A stretch of DNA of 64,000 nucleotides, taken from assembly GCA_039583875.1 (NCBI GenBank), contig CM077161.1, positions 62,253,885 to 62,317,884 of the forward strand, in the 5' to 3' direction. Positions 10,705 through 22,935 of the stretch are shown here, piece after piece. The translations under genes were made by a program, and so were the position numbers. Within the stretch, counting starts at the first letter, position 1. The number at the start of each line of letters is the position of its first letter. The DNA is from Platanthera guangdongensis (lineage: Eukaryota; Streptophyta; Magnoliopsida; Asparagales; Orchidaceae). Under the pieces are notes generated by a model. The model saw only the letters and a program-made list of their open reading frames with translations, was not told where the DNA came from and did not search any database.

Positions 10705-13087
10705 CAACCATTTACTTGGCATGGAAGGAGCCCCGAGACGTGAACACCGATGACATAGCCCAATCGCCCAAAGTTTAACTGCCACCTCCCGTCGGTGTGA
10801 CGATCGACGAGCCCGTAGACCTGCCACACTATCCTTAACCCAGGATTACGACACCGCATGTAGACTCACACAACATGTAATTCCACATCACCGTGGCATG
10901 GAAGGAGCCTCGAAGAAAGCACAAGGACCAAGCCAAACCATCCACTAGGCACGGAAGGAGCCCCTGGAAATGAGCACCGAGGACCAAGCACAACTGGCCG
11001 ACTTTGACTCATCTCATTGCACTCCCAACTAGTGACGGTCAACACCGCACTTATATCCATTCATAATGCTACCCGTAGGGAGACGACACTCTAAACATTG
11101 GACACTAAATTCATTCTGTTACACGTGGCCATAAGTTATCATCCTACCTTTCATCCCAAATGATTCAACAAGTTATTATCATGATGCGCATTTATAATAG
11201 TCCACCAATTTCTATCAAATCATTTTGTTTAGATATGCTTCGCTTCATAAATTAATTATGTGGAATCCATCTAATAAACATCATCATTCATTGGACTAAG
11301 ATGGTTAACATAAAAGAGTTCAACAACCTCAAGTTAATTTGCAACATTATCTCTAACGAGTCTAAATCCAATATTATTCCAAACCCAGAATTTAAGTACA
11401 TGATAAATCTGGACAACAGATTCGACTGGAGATTCCCGAAGCTACATGAATCCGGTGAAGCCGTATAACCCATCGATGGAAAGGTATTTCCATGGGCTAC
11501 AACTTATATGTTCAGACAATGACCCAGATTCAATAGTATCATACTTGAAATCAGCCTTGAAATCTGCTGCGTACAGAACACAATTTCTACATGCATGATT
11601 TATCGGACGTCATATTTGTTCAGACTTTCCCGTGGCTACAAACTTTTCCTGAAGTCATACAATCACTCGTTGGAAAGGTCTTTTCGAGTACTTCAACTTT
11701 CGTGTTTAGTCGACAGCCATATCTGGTCATATCACATCTGAAAATGGCCCAGAAGATTGCTGCGCGTAGAATGCAGATTCTGCACGCATCTTAAAGAGGA
11801 ATGAATGGCATCGATTCATCTTCCTCCTCAAGTCGGTCTTCCAAAATCACACCAGAAATTCCTCCTCCCTTATTCACCCTCATGAGGCCATGATTCTTCA
11901 TGAAATCATCCCCCATCTTCACATAGAAGGTTGGAGAGGTTGAAGACACAACTAACCTTAGAGCACAAGCACTAGAACGGCCTCTTCCTAGAGAAATCAC
12001 CATCTCACTAGTCTAGACTCTTTTGAGTCGACATCTCACCTAGATATCTACAGATCTATCACCAAGGGAGAGGGGAGGAAGCTCACCTCATTTCTGGCAT
12101 TTCCACTATTTCCGACCATGGATCTTGTGACTCTACTCGGCGTCATCATCTCTTTCACGGCGGCGGCGGATCTTCTTCTCCAAGACTTGCTCCAACAGTT
12201 TTCCCTCTCTACAGAAGTTTCTCTCAGGAAAAATGGCTGGAATAAGGAGTCAAAACGGCTAGGGTTTTCACAACCCTTATATATGAAAAGTGACACGGGT
12301 AGGGACACGCCCGTGTCCTTACCCGTGTCCTGCTTCGGGCGAAGCATCAACGACGGTTTTAGTGTCGGTTCAACACTCGACAAGGGTAGGGACACGGCCG
12401 TGTCCAGACCCGTGTACACATGACACGACCGTGTTCCATGACTGTGTCCTTCCCTGTATATATCGCAACGAACTCGACTCGATACACAGACACACGGGTA
12501 GGGACACGCCTATATCTCTACCTGTGTCATACATTTCGTCGATCTCGACACACTTCGTCGATCTCGACACGCTTCATCGAGTTCAACTCGACACATACAC
12601 ACATACACAGGTAGGGATACGCCCGTGTCTCTACCCGTGTCATACATTTTGTCGATCTCAACACACTTCGTCGATCTCGACACACTTCATTGAGGTCAAC
12701 TCGACACACACACTCACGGGTAGGGACACGCCCGTGTCCCTACCCGTGTCAAACATTTCATTGATCTCGACACGCTTTGTCGAGTTCAACTCGACACACA
12801 CACGGGTAGGGACACGCCCGTGTCTCTACCCGTGTCATTTCACACGGGTAGTGACATGCCCGTGTCACTACCCGTGTCCTTCTCTAGACACACTCGAGTC
12901 GTTGACTCGAGAGCTGGCCTCTCCCACACGAGTAGGGACACGCCCGTGTCTCTACCCGTATCCTATGCTCGACTGATTTCTCCCCCTATTTACAAGTGCA
13001 GCCCAGTTACGAATACACCCTGAACCCAAGTTAGCTCTCCTGATCCAAAAACGCGCACGAGGGGCCTAGTGCGAATCAGGACGTTAC
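10705..13087 (-). repeat. G1: LTR of a gypsy-type element, minus strand, truncated by M1
   Basis: On the minus strand it opens TGTAACGTCC at 13087, the usual TGTAA start of plant gypsy LTRs, and runs 2.4 kb before M1 interrupts it at 10704. It shares the general style of the P5 LTR (GACACGGG...CGTGTC repeats followed by diverse sequence). A possible minus-strand TATATAAGG is at about 12277-12286. There is no coding domain; scattered short frames in it overlap on both strands. Whether it is a solo LTR or one end of a full element cannot be seen. Confidence 0.55.
12285..12965. repeat. G1 array of long palindromes with 17-bp arms
   Basis: About eight copies of a near-perfect palindrome with arms ACACGGGTAGGGACACG and its complement around a 2-nt centre, separated by TCGA-rich stretches such as TTCGTCGATCTCGACAC. 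Copies start near 12295, 12384, 12492, 12607, 12714, 12802, 12843 and 12930. Several are perfect in both arms; others differ by one or two bases. Confidence 0.75.
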
Positions 13088-13441
13088 ACCTTCAACCAGG
13101 CCCATGTCTGTGGCCGTGTTCTTCAGGCTACACAACATCAAAATCAACCTGAGAGTTACATGGCATGTGACATGCCCGTGTCCTAGGCCGTGTGCCCATA
13201 CATGGCACTAGACACACCTCAGCTCAACTTCGTCGAGTTGAGTTCGTCGACCGCATGGACACGCCCTGTGACACGCCCGTGTCATAGGCCGTGTCCTAGG
13301 CACTCGACATTCATCGACCGAAGTTTTATCGACCTCTCATCGACTGCTCACCCAAGAAAAACATGCCCTGGGACATGCCCTGGGACACACCCTTATCCCA
13401 GGCCGTGTCACCCAAATTTTGCCAAATTCTAGGGTGTTACA
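13088..13441 (-). repeat. G2: 354-bp gypsy-type LTR start, minus strand
   Basis: On the minus strand it begins TGTAACACCCTAG at 13441, followed by GAATTTGGC and ACACGGCCTGGGA-like text that also occurs near the start of the P5 LTR. G1 starts exactly where it stops (13087), suggesting G1 inserted into it. Its right end abuts P1 gag in mid-domain, so G2 (or its parent) inserted into P1. Flank 13442-13446 is CAGGC. Confidence 0.5.
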
Positions 13442-15628
13442 CAGGCAATCCAAGGGGGACAACATAACCATCTGTTATGAGAAGTTCTTCAGGATTGTGA
13501 ATGAGCTGAAGACTTATGGAAGAGTTTTCAGTCATTATGAAATAAATGACAAGTTCCTTAGCTCTCTCTAGAGAGTAGGACACAAAAATTTGTGCAATAA
13601 GAGAAGTGACAAAGCTGGGTGAAACAACTCCTCACACCCACTTTGGAAAGTTGCTTTCATATGAGATACAGCTGGCTGCCAGGAAAGATGAGGAGAACAT
13701 CAACAAGCCTCAGGCAAGGTATAAGTCTGTGGCATTCAAAGCTGAAGGATCCAGTAGAAGCAGAAGGAAGTCTCCCACTCCACCAAGGAGAGATGCTGAA
13801 TCTGAGTACGGAAAATATGAGGAAAGCACATCAGACTTCTAATGGTCTGATGAGGACTTTGATGCCTTCACTAGGCAATTCCAGAAGTTCCTGAAGAAGA
13901 AGCACTGGAGATGCAGGCCTTCCTTCTCCTCTTATCCTAAGGATGACTAAAAAAATGGCAGGAGAAAATCCTTCTAAGGAGGACAGGTATGGTTCTAAAT
14001 CTGTTAAACATATTTCCTCTAACATGACTTGTTATCTTTGCAGAAAACCTGAGTATGTGATAGTCGACTGCCCAATCAAAAGGAAGTAATATGGTGAGAA
14101 AAAGGATCACCGGCAAAAAGGCAAGGAGGTGAAATACCTCATTGCCAAAAAGTAAAAGAGCTGGACTGACTCCTCCTCATCAGAGTCATTAGAAGAAGAA
14201 GAAGCAAATATTGGTCTGTACTCTACTGAAGAAGGAGATGTTGAAGCAGACTGCATCAAAAGGCTGGCTACTTTAGAAGAAGAAGCTGAGGAGGTGCATC
14301 CTGCAGTCAGGATTGAAGACAGGGCCCCTCTATCATAATCAGATGGTGATTCAGAGGTAGATTTTAAAGAAGACAATTGCTGCCTTGGGCTGATGGTGGG
14401 GTTAGATGAAGAAATTAGGCAGGATCAGCCTAGTCCAAGCAAGGTAAATTTTGTCTATAGCTCTACATGTTAAGATTATGAATCTGTTCCAGATTCCTGT
14501 GCCTCGGCATCACGTGATGATGATGGCTCAGGATCTGAGGGAGACATCAATCAATTGATTGATAATTATGGTGCACTTCTGCAGGCTTTTAAGAAGGTCA
14601 GGCACCTGGCTAAATAGCAGGCTCAGGAAAATGCCTCTTTAAAGCTTGCTTCTTTAGATTCAGTAAAATTGCTGGATCTGAAGACGCAGGAAGTCATCAA
14701 ACTGAAAAATGTTACAATCCTTCACATGAGCATCATAACCTTCAAGAATAACCATATCAGGAATCTTGAATGAAGGCTCCAAAAGAAGAGGGAACTAGTG
14801 GCTAGCTACTCCAAGCCTAGCACAGTGTTGCCCTTGATAGAATCTTTATCCCCTCAAAAGAAAAAGAAAGGGTTGGGATTCAAGGGAAGGACAAGAGCTG
14901 CTAATCACAAGGGAAAGGGCAAATCTCAAGTGGAGCCACTAGCCTCTATGGCACCTGTTAAGTTAAATAAAGTGCAATTTCCTTCAAACAGTCATGACCA
15001 TGAGAACATTTATGGTCACTAGAATCATGCTAAACCATCTTGTGTGAATAAAGATGTTCCACAAAATGGCGGCGTTTACAGCCAAGGTGCTTGTGCCAAT
15101 GAGAAAATTCAAATGGCCCATCTTGGACCATTTGTGTTTGGTGCTAAAGCCCCTTCAGTCTAGGGTAAAGCTACAGCCTGTTCTCAAATTCCTCCAACCC
15201 ACTCTAAGATAAATGGCAAGGATGTCAGTAGACTAGACCTGGGCATCTCTGAGGACATCAAGAGTATGCTGTCTGAAAAGAAAGCTGCTGCTAGAAGGGC
15301 TCAAGATATCCCAAACACTTCTACTGCCAGACCCACCACTTATCAGGCTGGGGTTGGGAAACCATGGAACAGGACTGGTGTTACTCCTTCTAGACCCAGA
15401 GCTGCTGTTAATATAACCACTAGACCTGCTCTAAAAAGAAGGTACAACATCCATGAGTGTTGGTGTTGTGGCAAGGTAGGACATTTTGTTGTTGATTGCT
15501 GCCACAATCATAGTGTGCAAAGAGCAAATGTCAGCTTGCCTATCAAAAAAGCTGCAGGTAGGCTGAATTATTTTCATCCTAACATGCACCAAGCACCCAA
15601 TAAAAATTGGGGTCCTATGGTTAACTGA
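13442..15628 (+). pseudogene. gag: P1 gag, N-truncated and degenerate
   Basis: It opens in mid-domain, matching P3 gag from its FRQGRGDSITECY stretch (here a YEKFFRIVNELKTYGR-like text), because G2 removed the start. Stops and frameshifts break it into pieces (13606-13842, 14798-15022, 15266-15628 and others). The first zinc knuckle (about 14029-14070) reads CYLCRKPEYVIVDC, with Tyr replacing His. The second (about 15457-15498), CWCCGKVGHFVVDC, is intact. Two knuckles about 475 codons apart match the gag layout of M2 and P3. The end (TGA at 15626-15628) is followed by TTTTTGTTTTGTAG, the counterpart of the pyrimidine-CAG junction in the other elements. Confidence 0.8.
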
Positions 15629-15639
15629 TTTTTGTTTTG

Positions 15640-18051
15640 TAGGATAGTCCAAGTGCCCATACCCCTATATGGTACTTGGACAGTGGATGTTCCATACACA
15701 TGACTGGAATAAGGAGCATGCTTAAGGATTATGCTCCTCTAAAGTATGGACCAAAGCTCATCTTTGGTGGGTCAGAAAAAGCGGTGACTAGAGGTTATGG
15801 TAAGATCTCTAATGGCATATTCACTATCACTAGAGTAGGCTATGTGGAAGGGTTGCAACACAACCTGATAAGCATTAGCCAGCTCTATGATCTTGGCCAT
15901 GACATAGCATTCCACGAGGATGAGTGCCAAATTAGGAGGTTAAGTGACCAATAGGTCATTTTAACAAGCACTAGGAGTGGAAATGTGTATTGTTTAGATT
16001 TTCTATGCTCTAGCAAAGACTCACCTGTATTCCTAGTTCCAGATGAGAAAGCCTCTTCCTGTGTTTAGTGGCAGAAGATGTTAGTCCATCTAAATTATAG
16101 GATAATAGGCATGTTATTCTGCAAAGAGCTGGTTAGGAATGGGCTTAGGTCTATATGCACTAAGGAGGGTATCTTCTCTGTATGCCAAAAGGGAAAATAT
16201 AGTAAGATCTCCATCAAGAGCATTGGCTCCAAGGATTCGTGAGATGCTTATACCTCATGCATATTGATCTGTTTTGTACTATGCCAAATCAAAGTCTAGG
16301 TAGGAAAGTCTACACCCTTGTGGTTGTTGATGATTTTTCCAGATTTTCCTGGGTGTTCTTTCTTAGGAAGAAATCTGAAACCCCTGATGTCTTTCAGACA
16401 TTTGTCAGCCAAATTCAGAATGAATTCAATAGCACTGTGGTCAAAATCAAAAGTGACCATGGGACTGAGTTTTAGTCTTAGTGCATGACAAGGTTCTGTG
16501 AAGTGCAAGGGATTCATCAAGAAGTTTACTCCCCTAGAACACCCCAGAAAAATGGAATTGCTGAGTAAAAATAGGACTCCCATAGAGGTTTGTAGAACCT
16601 TATTAAGGGACTCATCCTTCCCAGAATACTTCTGGTTTGCGACAGTTAACACTGCATGTTATGTCCCTAATAGGGCTTCTTTTACTAAGAGTCATAAGAA
16701 GACTCCATATGAGATCTTGAAGGGCAGAAAGCCAAACCTGAGCTATTTAAGGATCTTTGGTTGCAAGTGTTATGTGCTCAACAATGGAAAAGTCCATTTA
16801 ACTAAGTTTGCTGCCAAGTCCCATAAAGGGATCTTTGTTGGGCACATAACTCATAGTAAGACATATAGAATCTACAGCTTAACTACCCAAGTTGTAGAAG
16901 AGTTAATGCATGTTTTTTTTATGAATCCAACATTGTTAACTGTGAGCTAACAGGCTCCTCCTCTTCTAGTATTGCAGGTACAGAGCAGATGATGGACAAG
17001 ATGACCATCAAGGAAGCTGCCCCCACAGTCTAGGAAAATGATGATGGACTGCATATTCCAAGAAAAGGGGAGGATATACCAGAAGAAAATGAAGTCCAGC
17101 TAGCTGAAAGCCCTGAAGATCAGCAACCTGCAGCTAGATTGCCTCCATCTACCAGGCATCTAAGGGACCATCCAGTTCACCAAATCATTGGTGATACACA
17201 TCATGGGGTCCAGACTAGAAGCATGAGCATGATTACAACTCACTACTCAAGCTTCATGTCTCATAAAGTGCCAAAGAAGTTTGAAGAAGCAATCAAGGAC
17301 CAGTTCTGGATTGGAGCAATACAAGAAAACCTGTCATGAGATGTAAGGTTTGGAAGTTGGTCGCCAGACCTCAAGAATAAAATGTCATAGGGACTAAGTG
17401 GATCTACAGGAACACGTTGAATCAAGATGACATTATTGTCGAGAATAAGGCTAGATTGGTGGCTCAAGGCTACAGATAAGAAGAGGGCATATAATTTGAC
17501 CAGACCTTTGCCCTAGTATCCAAATTAGAAGGCATAAGGATCTTCATTACATTTGCTACACATCAGGGATTTAGAGTCTACCAGATGGATGTCAAATCAG
17601 CATTCCTGAATGCGGACCTCAAAGAGGAAGTATATGTGGCTCAGCCACCAGGTTTTGTAGATCCTAACTCTCCTAATTTTTTGTATAAGCTTAGCAAAGC
17701 TCTATATGGGCTAAAGAAAGCCCATAGGGCTTGGTATGAAACCTTGTCCAGCTTCCTCATTGAGAATAAATTCTCAAGGGGGAAGATAAACAAGACCCTA
17801 TTTCTAAGGGAATCATAGGGCAAGCTTATCGTAGTCTAGATATATGTTGATAACATTATCTTTGGATCTACTAATGACAACCTTTGTCGGAAGTTTGCTA
17901 AACTTATGCAAGGGAAGTTTGAAATGAGCAGCTTGGGTGAGCTCAATTTCTTCTTGGGACTCCAAGTAAGACAGACTAATGATGGCTTGTCCATCTCCCA
18001 GTCCAAGTTAACCAGGGAGCTAATCAAAAAATATGGTATGGAGAATGCCTC
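15640..18051 (+). pseudogene. pol: P1 pol, first part: protease, integrase, RT (degenerate)
   Basis: Protease WYLDSGCSIHMTG near 15671 keeps the DSG triad. Integrase keeps HIDLF (about 16258), KSDHGTEF followed by a stop (16450-16475), and a TPQKNGIAE block (16540) with AGG-to-stop damage. RT shows [18 protein letters not shown] (17587) and a catalytic motif YVDNIIFG (about 17843), where the second Asp is Asn, so the enzyme would be inactive even without the stops (TAG at 17816 and several more). M2 interrupts it after KYGMENAS. Confidence 0.85.
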
Positions 18052-20012
18052 TGAAAGTTATTGTACCTAATCACCTAGAGGGGGGGGGGGTGAATAGGTG
18101 ACTTAAATCTTTTTAACTTTTTAGGCAGAATTCAGATTATATCACAAAATTATAACTACTTTTGCACAGCAATCATTCAGCAATCACAGCAAAACTCATG
18201 CACACAGTGAACACACAGATTTATTGTGGTTTCTCAAGGTTTGGGTACATCCACTTTCCCCCTTCGCCTATCTAGTAGTGAACTAGATTCGGCCAAACTC
18301 CTCCACTATCTCAGATCCTCAGATCTTACACTCAGAACCCCAAAACAGGTTCCTACAGCTCAGGCCCAAGGCCCTACAACTCAGTCTTCTGCAAAGACCT
18401 ACACTCAACTTCTTTACAAAGCCTACACTCAGCCACAGCAGGCCTACACTCAGCCACAACAGGCCTACACTCAGAGATACAAATCTCATACACTCAGGCA
18501 TACAGGCCCTACACTCAGCCTTTATAATTACAGGCTTACAACTCAGATCCCTAAGGATCCTACAAGAAATTAGAATACAAAGTTTATATACCTACAACTC
18601 TGAATAGAGAGATGAGTTGATAGGTTCTTGATGAGTTCTTGGATGAACTCTGCTGAGATCAACCTCACTTGGCTTTTCTTCAAAGCTTCTTGAATGTAGA
18701 ACACAATAGGGTTGATCTTCTCTGCAGCTGATCCTTGATCTCTGCAACTTAAGATTCAGAACAAAGTCTGAACCCTTCTTCTCAACCTGGTTCCAATGAC
18801 TGTCTTCTTGGATGGAGCTCTCTCTCTCCAACTACTTAGAACTTTCCTTGAAAGTCTTCAATGAATTGCTTTTCAACAACTTGATCATCTATTTCTATAG
18901 ACAGTATAAGCCTATTTATAGGCCTTCTTCATGGTAACCGGCTGGTCCGGTTCATAACTGATTTCTGACAACTCTGACAGGTGCAGTAGACCGGCTGGAA
19001 TGACAACTGTCAAGTCATCCAGTCAGTTTTTGAAAAATCTGTAACTGTCTGAAAGTGTCGAGACTGTCTGTCTTTAAGTGTCGACACTTATAGACTAAGT
19101 GTCGACACAAGTTGACTAAGTGTCGACACTAGCCTACAAGGTGTCGACACAACTCCTTGTGTTGTAGAATTCACTTCTCGACACAGCTTCTTCTTCATGT
19201 GTCGACACTGATATTGAGTGTCGACACAACTCCTTGTTCTTCGGCACTTAGTTGAATTCTTGTAAGTGTCGACACAACTCCTTTGTGTCGACACATCTTC
19301 ATGTGTTGAAATTGTCAGTGTCGACACATCTTCTTGGTGTCGACACATGCCTTTTGTATTGATACTTGCTGAGTGTCTACACTGCTCCTTGTGTCGACAC
19401 ATTCTTCTTCTGTTGAGACTTTTGCTGAGTGTCGACACATCTCCTTAGTGTCGACACTTGTACTTAGAATTTTGTTGAACTTTGCTAAGTGTCGACACAG
19501 CTCCTTGTGTAGACACTTTCTTCAAGTGTTGAGTCTTCTGCTGAGTGTCGACACATTCTTTATTAAGTCGACACTTATACTTAGACTCTGCTGACTTTTG
19601 CTGAGTGTCGATACAGCCTCCAAGTGTCGACACTTTTTGATGTAGACACAGTTCCTCTGGGTGTCGACACTGCTTCTAAGTGTCGACACTGCTTCACTGG
19701 ACTTTTCTTCATTGAGTGTCGACACAGCTCCTTGTGTCGACACTTTCTGTCTGGTGTCGACTCTGCATCCCTGGTGTCGACACAAGTACTCCAAGTGTCG
19801 ACACTGCTTGCCTGGGTGTCGACACAAGGCTTCTTAAGTGTCGACACTTTCCTTCTGGGTGTCGACACATGGACTTAGAATCTTTTCATCTTTCCTGCAA
19901 ATACTTAACCTGCACAAGGCAACTCAAAATACATCAAATACATTTTGATGTATATCATTGAGTAGGGTGAGGTTTCTTCAAATCAGGTACATTTAAACCA
20001 ATGTACCCAACA
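18052..20012 (-). repeat. M2 3' LTR
   Basis: On the minus strand it starts TGTTGGG at 20012 and ends ACTTTCA at 18052. Layout in that direction: GTGTCGACAC array (about 19870-19060), TATAAATAG (rc, 18912-18920), the GGCTGAGTGTAG short repeats (about 18400-18540), and the C-run with hairpin near the end. Cys/His-rich apparent frames in the array are by-products of the palindrome. Confidence 0.9.
18912..18920 (-). promoter_or_regulatory. TATA box of M2 3' LTR
   Basis: Minus-strand TATAAATAG in a GGCC-TATAAATAGG context, identical in core to the P3 LTR box. It sits downstream of the palindrome array in the transcribed direction. Confidence 0.6.
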
Positions 20013-20286
20013 ATCTCCCCCTATTTGGAGAAGTCATAACCCTTAGTCAATGATATACATCATACAGAATAAAATCATAGCATGATGTAAAGCAGGATTA
20101 TATAACAGGGCAAACATAAACATGTATCAAACAAAACATGTATACTCAGATATCATCTCAGAACAATTATGAAATAGATTAATCACACATCATATTGTTC
20201 TAACAACTTTGTCATATACATTAAACAAAAGTTTACAGAATGTTTAACATCAAAAGATTACATAGTAAACTTAAGATAATGCTATT
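20013..20286 (-). other. M2 3' untranslated region and polypurine tract
   Basis: Minus-strand purine tract AAATAGGGGGAGAT (20013-20026) abuts the 3' LTR. The rest, between it and the ORF2 stop, is A/T-rich and close in sequence to 32496-32790 of P3; I see nothing else in it. Confidence 0.8.
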
Positions 20287-21712
20287 CTATTTTTGCTCTG
20301 CCTCCTTGATCACTATGCCCTTCCCAGTCTGTATCTTTGCTTGCACAGGGGCTTCAGCATCTTCAGTATCAGCAGGCTTCTTGCCTTTCAGATCCTTTTT
20401 CTTTTGCTCTTCATCTTTAATCTTTTGCCTCTCAAAGTAGTGATAAGGCTTGGGAAAGTACTTGTTAGGCTCCTGGGCAGTAGGAGGTAGCTTTCCCATC
20501 TTGGCCTTTCTTCTATATTGCACTATAGCTTCTTGCCTTGATTTATGCTTTCTCCACTCCAGTTCATAAAACCATTTGTTTCTATCTTGAATATTATCTT
20601 TTGCAGCCTTCCATGCAGTTAAGATAATGTTTCTTGAAGTGGGGCTCCACAGTTCAAAGTCAGGCCTTTGTTCAGCTTGCTCTCTGAACCTCTTCTTAGA
20701 CAGTCTGGCTTCTTGTTCAGCTTGTTCCTTTAGTATAGCTTCCTGTAAAGCCTCAGATACTGGCTGAACCACCTTTTCTAGAATAACATTTTGCTTACCC
20801 TCAGGTGGGCTATACATTGTCTGGATATCAGCTTGTACCATATCAAAATCTGGAGGAGGGTAGATTACTTGAGCCACTTCAGGTTGCTCCCCTCCTAGAT
20901 ATGCAGGATGTATCCCAAATTCTGCTATATTGTCATCATCACATAAAGGAGGATAACCAAGAGTAGCTTTGATAGAATTAGAAATCCACTTGGCATGATC
21001 AGAGCTGGCTTTGACTAACACCCTCTCCCCCTTTATGACTTCTCTTTCCATGTGATCTCTTAGATCATCCTTTTGAAATCTTACTTGGGCATCCAAATAG
21101 TTTACTCCATCTTTAAAGAAAGGTTTCAACCTTTGGAGTTTTTCAGTTATCAACTTCTCAGAATCTTGAATAGCAGAAGTAACATCAGTTAAACTCTTTT
21201 GCAATGCTTTATCAAACTCTGCCTTAGCAGTAGCATTAGAAGTAGTCAGTCCAGCAGCTATGTTCTTCATCTCTGTGACAATTGCATTGTGTGAAGCAGT
21301 TAAGTTATCATTCATTCTGATCTGGTTCTCAAGAACATATCCTTGCTTCAGTGCAATGTCATCCACTTGAGCTTTTATTTTCTCCTGATGAGTAGCTAAG
21401 TAAACTACTGCATTCCCTCCCGTGTGGAAGCAGTCAGTCATTTCCTTTTTATTGAGATTCATTTCAAATCTTATGGACTTAATGTCCTGGGCCAGATCAA
21501 ACTGTAAACATTTATGCCCCTCATCCACATATGTTTCTATGGCTTTCCTGTGCTCATCAAGCTTAATTTGCATAGCAACCATCAGAGCACTGTAATCTAC
21601 AGTTGGTGCTGGCTGTAGTGCAGGCTGTGGTGCTATAGTTTGCAGAGCTTTCTTATAAGTCTGACTCCTCCTCTTGAATACTTGAAATTTCCTTTTCTTA
21701 GCTCTTGCAGTC
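20287..21712 (-). pseudogene. M2 ORF2, C-terminal part (split by P3)
   Basis: The frame is open from the P3 insertion point (21712) to the stop at 20287; the C-terminal ~430 residues start with MVAMQIKLDEHRKAIETY. Just after the junction is a basic cluster (AKKRKFQVFKRRSQTYKK). Then come a long charged helical stretch that looks like a coiled coil (QFDLAQDIKSIRFEMNLNKK...), a conserved FELWSPTSRNIILTAWKAAK block, and a Lys-rich tail. It aligns throughout with the P3 ORF2 tail. Its N-terminal half is at 34893-36295. Function unknown; no membrane segment seen. Confidence 0.8.
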
Positions 21713-21854
21713 TGTTGGGTACATTGGTCAAATGTACCTGATTTGAAGAAGCCTCACCTAACTCAATGATATACATCATAATGTGTTTGATGTTTGTTTG
21801 AGTTACTTGTGCAGGTTAGGTACTCACTGGACTGAAGCTAAAAGTTTCTAAGTC

Positions 21855-22800
21855 CATGTGTCGACACCCAGAGGGAAAGTGTCGACACTTGAGAAAGCTT
21901 GTGTCGACACCCAGACAAGCAGTGTCGACACTTGGAGTCATTGTGTCGACACCTGGGATGAAGAGTCGACACCAGACAGAAAGTGTCGACACTTGGAGCT
22001 GTGTCGACACTCAGTGTAGAAGAATGCAGAAAAGCTGTGTCGACACTTAGCAGAAGTGTAGACACCTAGAAGAGCTGAGTCTACATCAGAAAGTGTCGAC
22101 ACTTGGAGTTGTGTCGACACTCAGCAAAATTCTGCAGAGACTAAGGACAAGTGTCGACACTCAACACAATGTGTCGACACTCAATCAGCAGAGTCAACAT
22201 ATGAAGAATGTGTCGACACTCAGCACAATGTGTCGACACACACTCAAAGGAGTCAACACTTGAAGTATGTGTCGACACTCAGCACAATGTGTCGACACAC
22301 AACCAGAAGAGTCAACACTTGAAGAAAGTGTCGACACCCAGCACAATGTGTCGACACTTAGTTGAAGACTCTACACTTGAAGAAAGTGTCGACACAAGGA
22401 GCTGTGTCGACACTTAGCAAAGAACATAAAAGTTTAAAAAATATTCTAAGTACAAGTGTCGACACTAAGGGAATGTGTCGACACTCAGCTGAAGAAACAA
22501 AATTGAGGACTAGTGTCGACACCAAGAAGCAGTGTCGACACTTGACAGTTTCAACACATGAAGATGTGTCGACACAAAGGAGATATGTCGACACTTAGAA
22601 GAATTAAACAAGTTACAGAAGATCAAGTACTTGTGTCGACACTTAATTTCAGTGTCGACACTTGAAGAAGAATCTGTGTCGAGACATACAAGGAGTTGTG
22701 TCGACACCTTGTAGACTTGTGTCGACACTTACACAACATGTGTCGACACTTGGTCTATAAGTGTCGACACTTAAGAACAGAAAGTCTCGACACTATCTGA
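21855..22800. repeat. P3 5' LTR palindrome array, about 30 copies of GTGTCGACAC
   Basis: Each unit is a perfect 10-bp palindrome centred on TCGA (a SalI-type GTCGAC core with one symmetric CpG). Spacing alternates at roughly 15-40 bp. I counted about 30 exact copies plus degenerate ones (GAGTCGACAC, GTGTAGACAC, GAGTCAACA). Flanks often read CACTTGRAG or CACTCAGCA, so some of the wider unit is repeated as well. Confidence 0.9.
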
Positions 22801-22926
22801 CAGTTAGAGAATTTCAAGAAGTGACTGATTGATATGACAGCTGCCGATCCAGCCGGTCTACAGTAACTGTCAGGGAAGTCAGAAGTCTGTTATGAACCGG
22901 ATCAACCGGTTACCATGAAGAAGGCC

Positions 22927-22935
22927 TATAAATAG
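22927..22935 (+). promoter_or_regulatory. TATA box of P3 5' LTR
   Basis: TATAAATAG within GGCCTATAAATAGGC, about 130 bp after the last palindrome. It is repeated in the 3' LTR at 34007-34015 and present in the M2 LTRs. Transcription of gag-pol should start about 30 nt downstream. Confidence 0.7.

Larger units (their letters stand above)
13442..18051 (+). mobile_element. P1 left part: old Ty1/copia element, plus strand
   Basis: This segment runs from mid-gag to mid-RT and is joined across M2 to 44074-46074. GCCTC at 18047-18051 and again at 44074-44078 is the target duplication made by M2. Reading across it gives an unbroken RT stretch (KYGMENAS then TMRTLMGSS). The 5' LTR and gag start of P1 lie left of G2/G1/M1, outside the window. 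Numerous stops make it the most decayed copia copy here, consistent with being the host of the other insertions. Confidence 0.88.

Noticed and set aside
12048..12423. Overlapping opposed ORFs with an ATG at 12118 near a TATATATG
   Set aside because: They sit in the G1 LTR, run into the palindrome array, and match no domain I know. Treated as chance frames.
19088..19868. Cys/His-rich small proteins (CRHxxx, VDTxxx, VSTxxx repeats) on both strands in the LTR arrays
   Set aside because: GTGTCGACAC reads as CRH, VDT or VST in its three frames on either strand; these frames follow from the palindrome and occur equally in all four LTRs. No start or codon-bias support.
21855..22800. CRISPR-like regular repeat array
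   Set aside because: The 10-bp unit is a palindrome, spacing is irregular, spacers are themselves related, and it lies inside matched LTRs with a target duplication. It is an LTR motif array.
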